A stretch of 64,000 nucleotides of DNA from Phycomyces nitens (Eukaryota; Mucoromycota; Mucoromycetes; Mucorales; Phycomycetaceae): the NCBI GenBank assembly GCA_022702545.1, contig JAHRBC010000003.1:2666001-2730000 (forward strand), read 5' to 3'. Position 1 is the first letter of the stretch, and each line of letters starts with the position of its first letter. A program made the position numbers and the translations under genes. Below, piece after piece: positions 57,767 to 64,000 of the stretch. The notes below the pieces were generated by a model, which was not told the origin of the DNA, searched no databases, and was given only the letters and a program-made list of their open reading frames with translations.

Positions 57767-58955
57767 TGGAGATCATTAAAGTATTGGTACAACTAAAGGT
57801 CAAGGATTCAATTGATCTTGTTCTTGGCCTACAAAAACATAGAGTGGTTTGTTTTATGGATTATATTCAGGTTTAATTGTGCAATAAATCGCCCACGACC
57901 ATAGAACAGATGATGGTCTTTCCAGCTTGTGATCACTCCCAAGCCCTGGTGGTCGTACAGCATTTGATAGAGCTTCCTCAACAACATGGCCATGCTTTTA
58001 TTATTTATTCACTTGACTCTGCAATTTCTATTTTCTGGCCTATTGGGTCAATCACAGTCAAGAAGCTGCTTTCATGTGTGTACAAAAAATACCCGTTTGC
58101 AACTCGGTTAGCATGCATTTTGAGTACACATCCTTGAAATAGATCCAAATCAAAGTTGCAAGTGCCCTTTCTCTTTTCCCAAGAAAACCACCAATACTTT
58201 TTTTAGTATTATTGGTTTATTTTTATTTTTTTATTTTACAAAATATATAAAAGTTGCTCTTTCCATTAACGATAAAATAAAACATAGCTTGTAGATGTAG
58301 ATTCTATTTTATCAACAAACGCTTATCTGTAATTTGTGCTGGGTTAGTAGATCTATAGCCAGGTATTTCTTTGATCATTATTAAAATATATAGATAATAC
58401 GTCTGTATCACCAGTCGCTCTGTGAACATCAAGGTTGATGTAACGAGGCACAGGTATGTGTGTATTACAACTTGTGGTGCCATACATGCCTCTGGGCACT
58501 TGGGTAGCTGTGTGTGTGTGTGGAGATGCAAAGATTCTACAGAGTATACTCACGATTCCAACTCCCTAGTCCACCTTGGTGGCATGGCTATGGTTACTCT
58601 GGTATAAGCAACTTTGCACCAAACCAAATAGCCCTGTGCGTCAGCTAGCCTGTTTAAGAGACAACACGCTATACACACGTTTAAAACACACGGATATCTT
58701 GGTCCAATGTCACATCCATAGAGTTCAAATATGCAAGACTTGACGCACATTGTAACAACTTTCACAGGGTCAATGGAATTATATATCTATTTACACAAGG
58801 TAAAATTGAAGCAATGCAAATGACTTTATTTGCACTCTAGTACTTTACATCACTTGAATGCCAAGCGTGTTGTGTGGTACGGTTTACAATGGCTGATTCT
58901 CATGTACGAGCATAGAGCTAGTTACTTGTAGAGGATGTGTGTATTGATTTGTAAA
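56825..58955. other. 2.1-kb intergenic region
   Basis: The left end holds the arrestin promoter and the right end the 3' flank of the PAS kinase. In between are short frames without recognisable domains, a (TA)n tract at about 57732-57761 and a (GT)n tract at about 58511-58521. I see no gene I can support. Confidence 0.45.
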
Positions 58956-61900
58956 CTAAATCTGGGCCGATTGTAGCCATGGGTCACTCAGTACCTGATC
59001 AATTGTGTATCTAATCTCTACCCTTCTCTCGAGCATCTTCCTCAGCAATCCCATGTGTCCTTTGGATGATAAAGGACTGGTTAATAAACCTAGTCTACTG
59101 TCAGTGTAAATACCTGCAAATTCTATAGGCGGCACACGGAGATCTCCTTCAAGTATTTCGTCAATCGAATAAAACGGGTTCTCTCTGTATACCAAGGTGT
59201 ACAGAAGAATTCCCAGACTCCAGATATCTTGCGGTGGACCCTCGTATGGAACACCCTTTAACACTTCGGGGGCACAGTATTCAAGCGTGCCCGTGAACGT
59301 GTCAAACCTTTTTCCCTTTCGAGAATATGCTGCACAGCCAAAGTCAATCAGTTGGACTGTCCCTGACCCATCCAAGATGATGTTTTCATCCTTGATGTCA
59401 CGGTGAATAATTCTGTTTCTATGGAGATGTCCAACAGCCTCTGCTGTCTGGCGGAAGATTCTTTTGATTTCCTTTTCTGTCATATGTTCGTTCAGTTCAA
59501 TATAATCAAATAGATCCATTCCATCGCCGAGAAGCTCCATTACAACATAGTAATTGTCATTGTCTTCCATGCTTGTCACTAGGGTAGAAAACATCAAGAT
59601 TACAAAGATAACCTCGATTATTGTATATATCTAGGCCTACAAAGACGGCAGCAGTTGTCGTGTGGATTATTCTGCAGGTATTTTAGCACGTGTATCTCCG
59701 TTGGTATCAGACCCACCCGACGGTCCCTGTACATTCATACCATTAGAATGCCCTAAAACGAACCCAATACTTTACCTAGTCCAAGCTTCAACCAATATCC
59801 GTGCCTTATCAATGCTCTTGATCACAACCTTGGTCTATATTAACAGCCCACGTTTCTAATAAGCTACATCGTACCACACATCATTAACTCCCCCCCCCCT
59901 TGCCTGTTTGCTATCGTCCTTTCGATACCCAAGTTGGGCAGTACCATAGGTTCCCTGTCCCAAGGTATTCAATATAACATAATCGTCCAAGGGGTGCCAG
60001 TCCATCTCGGACTTTTGGGTATCTTGCGGCGCTTCTACTAATGGTCCACAAGATCCCATGGGAGTCTGTTTTTGCTCTGACAAGTATGATCCAAACGATA
60101 TGATCCCAGAATTCTGCGCACAAAATCTCGGTTGTCTAGAAGTCTAGCCCACAATTTATAATCATTTTTTTAAATAGTCTTTATTCAATAATCATAGCTT
60201 ACCTTGGCATTAGACATCGTTTGTGCTTGTTCTTCTCTGACGGTCTCCATAGGCCCAACTACCGAGAAATTGTTGGATTGTCTGGATCTCGGTTGGGTTT
60301 GCGGCTGTGACAGAGCATGCATGCGATTATAAGTAACCCATATACTAGTCAAGCTCTTTTCGGAAAACTCTACAAGATGTATCTGTAGTTCGACATCGAA
60401 TTTGCTACCATCTCTGTGGACAGCAAATATGACAGGAAGAGAGGATTCCGGGCATTTCTTTGGGGTACCATCAATACTATCCAGACCAATGTTCTGGTCC
60501 ATAAGGCAGCCACCCGACTGCTTTGCCATTTGGCCTAGAATCTTGCGGCACATTAGATTGTTGATCATACGTTCACCCAACACTCCTTGGTCCTGTCTCA
60601 GGCCCTTTATTAAAAGGGGGAATTGAGGTAGAATGGTGCTAATGTTCATTTGGTCGACAATGGTATCTGGTGGGTATCCAAAAAGATACTTTGCCGGCAC
60701 AGGACTCATGCTCTGGATCGTACCATTGTCGTGGACTGTGACGAGGCCAGAAATGGTGGGAAGGGATATGATCTTTAGTATACATGATTTGGATCCACTG
60801 CCAGGATCTCTGTTCTGTAGGTTGGTCATGACGGGAAAGCAAATGTTGTTCTTTGAGCGGCTAGCAAAGAATTTGAGTCGTTTGATCCTATCAAAGGAGC
60901 AGGTATCAAACTGGGCATTTGGATCAGGGGATAAAGCTGGGATCAACACGCTGATATGTTTTCCAACAATGCTGTTCTCTTCAAACCCGTATAACTCTCG
61001 CATCTCACCAAGCGTCTTTTGAATGACACACTACAAAAATAAAGCGATGCATGCGTATGTGTGACTAAAATACTTTCTTTTTTTTACAATTCACATATGA
61101 TACTTGGCATTGTACAAACAAATCGCTCTATATTGACTTGTTCATATTCTATTGTATTATTAATTCACCTGTGGATCCATGTAGACCGACAAGGAACTTT
61201 CGTAGATCTCCTCAAATATCCAGATATATACTCGTTTGCCAGAATCATTTCTTCTTTCTTTTAGCCAAAGCGAGGCGATTGAGCTCTGACCATTTACTTT
61301 GAGAATAGGGACCTGGGTTTATATTAGGCACCGTTTACACGCACAATAGACCCTTACCACTGTACCACAGACCAGTACAATCCCTTTACTAGATTTCGGT
61401 TCGCGCTGGATTTTAGGTTGAAGAAAAGACAAATTCGACATATTTTTCCGTCGTTTCAAGACTCCCTTTATCTGCTGCCGAAACGGCTCTTCTAGTATGC
61501 TCAATATAGATTTCTTCACATATGTTTTATCAATTCCAAAATAGAGCGACGCAATATCATTAAAGACCAACAACTGGCCATCAGAATTGGTTGTGAGTAC
61601 GGATTGGTTTTGGGGCAGAAAACGGGTAGGGGTGTGGAGGGCCCGCTTGTGGCGACCATAAGAGGAAGGGGTAACGGGCGTTGAAGACGATGTCTGTACA
61701 AGATATCTTGAATGATGACTATCTATACTGTGTCGTATTGGTATATCATTAACTATGTTTGCGAATGAATCTGATATACAAGTGTTTATGGCCGTTCCTG
61801 ATGAATGGGTTGACATAAAGTATGAAGGCTCAGTATGCTCTGAAAGCATACTCTGGGCTGGTTGTGGATTCCAACTTTCGCGTCGTTTTTGAAAAGTATA

Positions 61901-62378
61901 GTCGTCCATGGGGAGCTCCCTGACACCTTGCTGTGTTCCTCGCATACGCTTAATAAAGTCGATGCCTTTGGCCATAATGTTTCTCTTTTCTCTAGCCCAG
62001 GCTAGATCTCGAGACAGAGGGGTGAAGCTGTAGCTATACAATGATTCTGTTGAGTACCGTACGGCCTTTTCACTATCCTTGACGGACAGGGCAAGAGTTC
62101 CATCACAAGAAATTCTCCTGTCGTCCATGATTTCACTAAAACGGAGCAAATGACTGGACATTGAGCTGTCTTCATCTTCATCAGAGCTTATACGGTTCTC
62201 TAGTTGGACAAAGAATAAAGTCAATTGTGCTTTTTTGTTGTTGTTGCAAATATGTATATATGTATATATGTATATATATACAAAAACTCTTACCGCTAGA
62301 ATTCTTCTCAAGACTGGGCATTTGAGTATATAATTTGTACTTTTGTGCCAATGAATCATTTACGACGCATTTATCCAT
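58956..62378 (-). CDS. PSK1: PAS-domain serine/threonine kinase (PASK/Psk)
   Basis: Nine exons (62378-62294, 62199-61358, 61312-61169, 61030-60203, 60113-59904, 59834-59776, 59726-59641, 59578-59114, 59059-58956) give 940 residues. Two PAS-like regions are visible, near residues 228-275 (SVLTTNSDGQLLVFNDIASL) and 450-500 (LVTVHDNGTIQSMSPVPAKY). The kinase domain (about 670-940) has GQGTYG, VVIKSIDK, HRDIKDEN, DFG, and GTLEYCAPEVL, with the PASK-type GSG/GDGMDLFDYIE hinge. The enzyme links nutrient status to glycogen, translation and cell-wall metabolism in yeast. Intron 5 starts with GCAAGG: using this GC donor joins SKQ directly to TKVVIKS, whereas the downstream GT-like choices break the kinase sequence. 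Confidence 0.92.
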
Positions 62379-62770
62379 ATTTTGAGTGGAATTGGAGTAT
62401 GAAAAAGAACAGCTCAATCTACAATATGGTCCAGCCTTTATAGATTTCTGTGTTTGTAGCTAAAAAAAAGTTGATCGACGCGGTTGGCATGGCTATGAAT
62501 CTAAACCAGGCCAGAAAGTTTGCAAAAGACAGTGATCAAGATTTGATTGATTATATGTTCATATTTATATTGGTTTATTTGGGTTACAGATATTTATATG
62601 TTTAATAAGAATAAAATATACAAGAGGTTGGATTTATGCTTGATCATAATGATCTATCCACAAAATTGGTAGTATGTAAAGTATGTAGAGTACAATATTA
62701 AAGAGTTGATATTTGGCCATGAGCTAACAGACCTTGGTTCTGTTAGCGTCATGTTAGCTCATGGCCCAAG
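62379..62770. other. Spacer between microprotein end and PAS kinase start
   Basis: It should hold the PAS kinase promoter. A nested palindrome at 62715-62766 is listed separately. Confidence 0.45.
62715..62766. terminator. Nested palindrome just after the microprotein stop codon
   Basis: Outer arms GGCCATGAGCTAACA (62715-62729) and TGTTAGCTCATGGCC (62752-62766) are perfect complements. An inner pair GCTAACAG (62723-62730) and CTGTTAGC (62740-62747) gives an alternative hairpin. It begins 4 bp beyond the stop codon in the gene's direction, so it lies in the 3' untranslated region. A role in 3'-end formation or stability is inferred. Confidence 0.6.
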
Positions 62771-63011
62771 TTAACAGCAGGGACAGAGTCTTCCGATGGC
62801 ATGGAATATACCCGTTATACAGGATACGATTGCATTGACGATCATGCTAAAGAAGCCTATTTTTCAATGAATATTAATATATGAATTCAATTGAATCAAA
62901 GGGGTAATTTGTTTTTGTTTTTTACTTACTGGCTACAGCGCCGACAAGTCCTGTCAGTAGCGAGGCTACTGATCGAACAAGCCCAGATAGGCAGGAAACG
63001 ATTGAGCCCAT
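62771..63011 (-). CDS. Lipid-modified microprotein (N-myristoylation-type start, Cys tail)
   Basis: Two exons (63011-62930 and 62856-62771) join in phase 1 to 55 residues across a GTAAGT donor and an AATAG acceptor. It starts MGSIVSCLSGLVRSVASLLT: glycine 2 with serine 6 fits an N-myristoylation site and Cys7 a neighbouring palmitoylation site. The remainder is an amphipathic/hydrophobic helix (GLVGAVASFFSMIVNAIVSC) and ends RLCPCC. Small fungal proteins of this shape (MG start, repeated small hydrophobic residues, cysteine-rich end) are common as unnamed hypothetical proteins. It probably lies on the inner face of a membrane. Function unknown. Too short for ordinary gene calling. Confidence 0.7.
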
Positions 63012-64000
63012 GAGTTATTTGATTGAGTGTTTTGTAGGGTTGAATAGGATAAAGTAAAGTTGGTTGATAATTGATTTCAGTGAAGATCGAGTAGTTTATA
63101 TATATGTCCATCTTCTTCGCAGGTGGTGGCTGATGAAGAAATGACGATCTCTATTTTCTCCTAATTTGGGCATTAACCCAATCTACGTCATTTATCCTAA
63201 TATAGAATGACACTTTTTGAATTTTTAGACTCCTGGTATACTCGATGGCTTTATAGAACATGGCGTGTAGAAGATGCTTGTGTTTTCTTTAGATGATGTA
63301 ATCTGGTAGACGGTAAATAGGAAAGTATATCTCGTACAAGTCATCATTACACCGCATCTAGTGCATATTCTCATCCAAGTCCATTTCGTCCCACTTGATA
63401 TCTTGCTCTATTAGACTGATCCTCAAGAGACTTGGAGACAGAAAATAAAAATATTATTGTAGGCCATCATCTGCAACCAACAGGTAAAATTTTCCCTGGA
63501 AATTGAAGCATTTGAAATGCTAGTACAGATTCATGGAGATCAACACAAATTTTCCAAGGTGGAAACTATATATGACTTTGAGCAGATCAAATACGCATAT
63601 ATAATGAGCCTTTAAAGCCATTTGTGTACCTTGAATTTCGTCTGTTAGCGTACCTTGTCTACGTTATTGTTCTTTGTTTTAAATCTTAGCGTATGGGTTT
63701 CTATTTGATGATCCGACAAGAGATGTCTTTGTATTTTACTGTGAGTCTAAAGAAAGCACCAATTGTTACAGCTACCACAGTCTATTAGTTTTTGTGATTG
63801 GCTTGGTGTGTCTAAACCTTGGTGTGAATACATACATCATCTTCTTTTAATTTATTCTTTTGGTAGAGCAGTTGGTTGAAACAAGAGCCATAAAAATTAG
63901 CCGAATACAATAGATTTTGAAACAAATATTAAGAATGTTTCAAATTTACGTTGTCTAAAGAGGTATTTTTAAAAAAAAAATGTACTTTAAAGGAGCTGTC
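63012..64000. other. Promoter of the microprotein and window edge
   Basis: AT-rich sequence with TATA-like TTATATATATG at about 63096-63106 (minus-strand reading upstream of the microprotein). No other gene is visible to the end of the window. Confidence 0.4.

Noticed and set aside
57535..58137. Two adjoining plus-strand frames (113 and 86 codons)
   Set aside because: The first contains a (TA)n-derived IYIYIY run; no domain and no matching splice phases, so not called.

Overview
This window is nuclear DNA of a filamentous fungus, most likely an early-diverging, Mucoromycota-type species. Genes are split by many short introns (about 35-90 nt, GT-AG with two good GC-AG candidates) and are packed head-to-head or tail-to-tail. 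Intergenic DNA is very AT-rich with many microsatellites. Gene content (respiratory complex I subunit, SPIN90/Dip1, CSL factor, PAS kinase, CM1 protein) is opisthokont/fungal. The species cannot be named from sequence alone. I rebuilt exons by hand from splice signals and reading phase; most models close to an exact multiple of three, which supports them.

Left part (1-30.9 kb) is a gene-dense housekeeping block: a three-KH RNA-binding protein (-), a TOPORS-like RING E3 (+), the Pol II CTD phosphatase RPAP2/RTR1 (+), a PSP1-domain protein (-), a membrane-anchored BAG protein (-), a SIRT4-type sirtuin (+), the 60S export GTPase LSG1 (-), complex I subunit NDUFS5 (-), ribosomal protein uS14/RPS29 (-), a gene-poor 3.6 kb gap, sphinganine C4-hydroxylase SUR2 (-), SPIN90/Dip1/Ldb17 (+), a small unknown protein (-), BLOC1S1 (+), a large CSL transcription factor (+), a syntaxin-8-type SNARE (-) and a short CM1/centrosomin-motif protein (+).

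Middle part: a receiver-domain/cyclic-nucleotide phosphodiesterase fusion (32.8-35.3 kb, +) with a CaaX-like tail follows a microsatellite-rich leader. From 35.3 to 54.7 kb no conserved housekeeping gene is visible. This stretch has an AT-rich desert, two decayed Tc1/mariner copies (42.3 and 52.9 kb) and, between them, a compositionally distinct island (about 44.8-51.3 kb). The island holds one long intronless unknown ORF (N-terminal membrane segment, FxFG/GLFG-like motifs), tandem repeats, several inverted repeats and a 66-bp fold-back element. It is the best candidate for something undescribed, but I cannot assign a function.

Right part (54.7-63.1 kb, all minus strand): SAP30 (Sin3/HDAC complex), an alpha-arrestin, a PAS-domain protein kinase, and a 55-residue spliced microprotein with an N-myristoylation-type start and terminal cysteines. 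PDE and PAS kinase are both nutrient-signalling components, and arrestin and BLOC1S1/SYN8 are endosomal trafficking components, but nothing suggests a functional cluster; the neighbourhood looks like ordinary fungal gene order.
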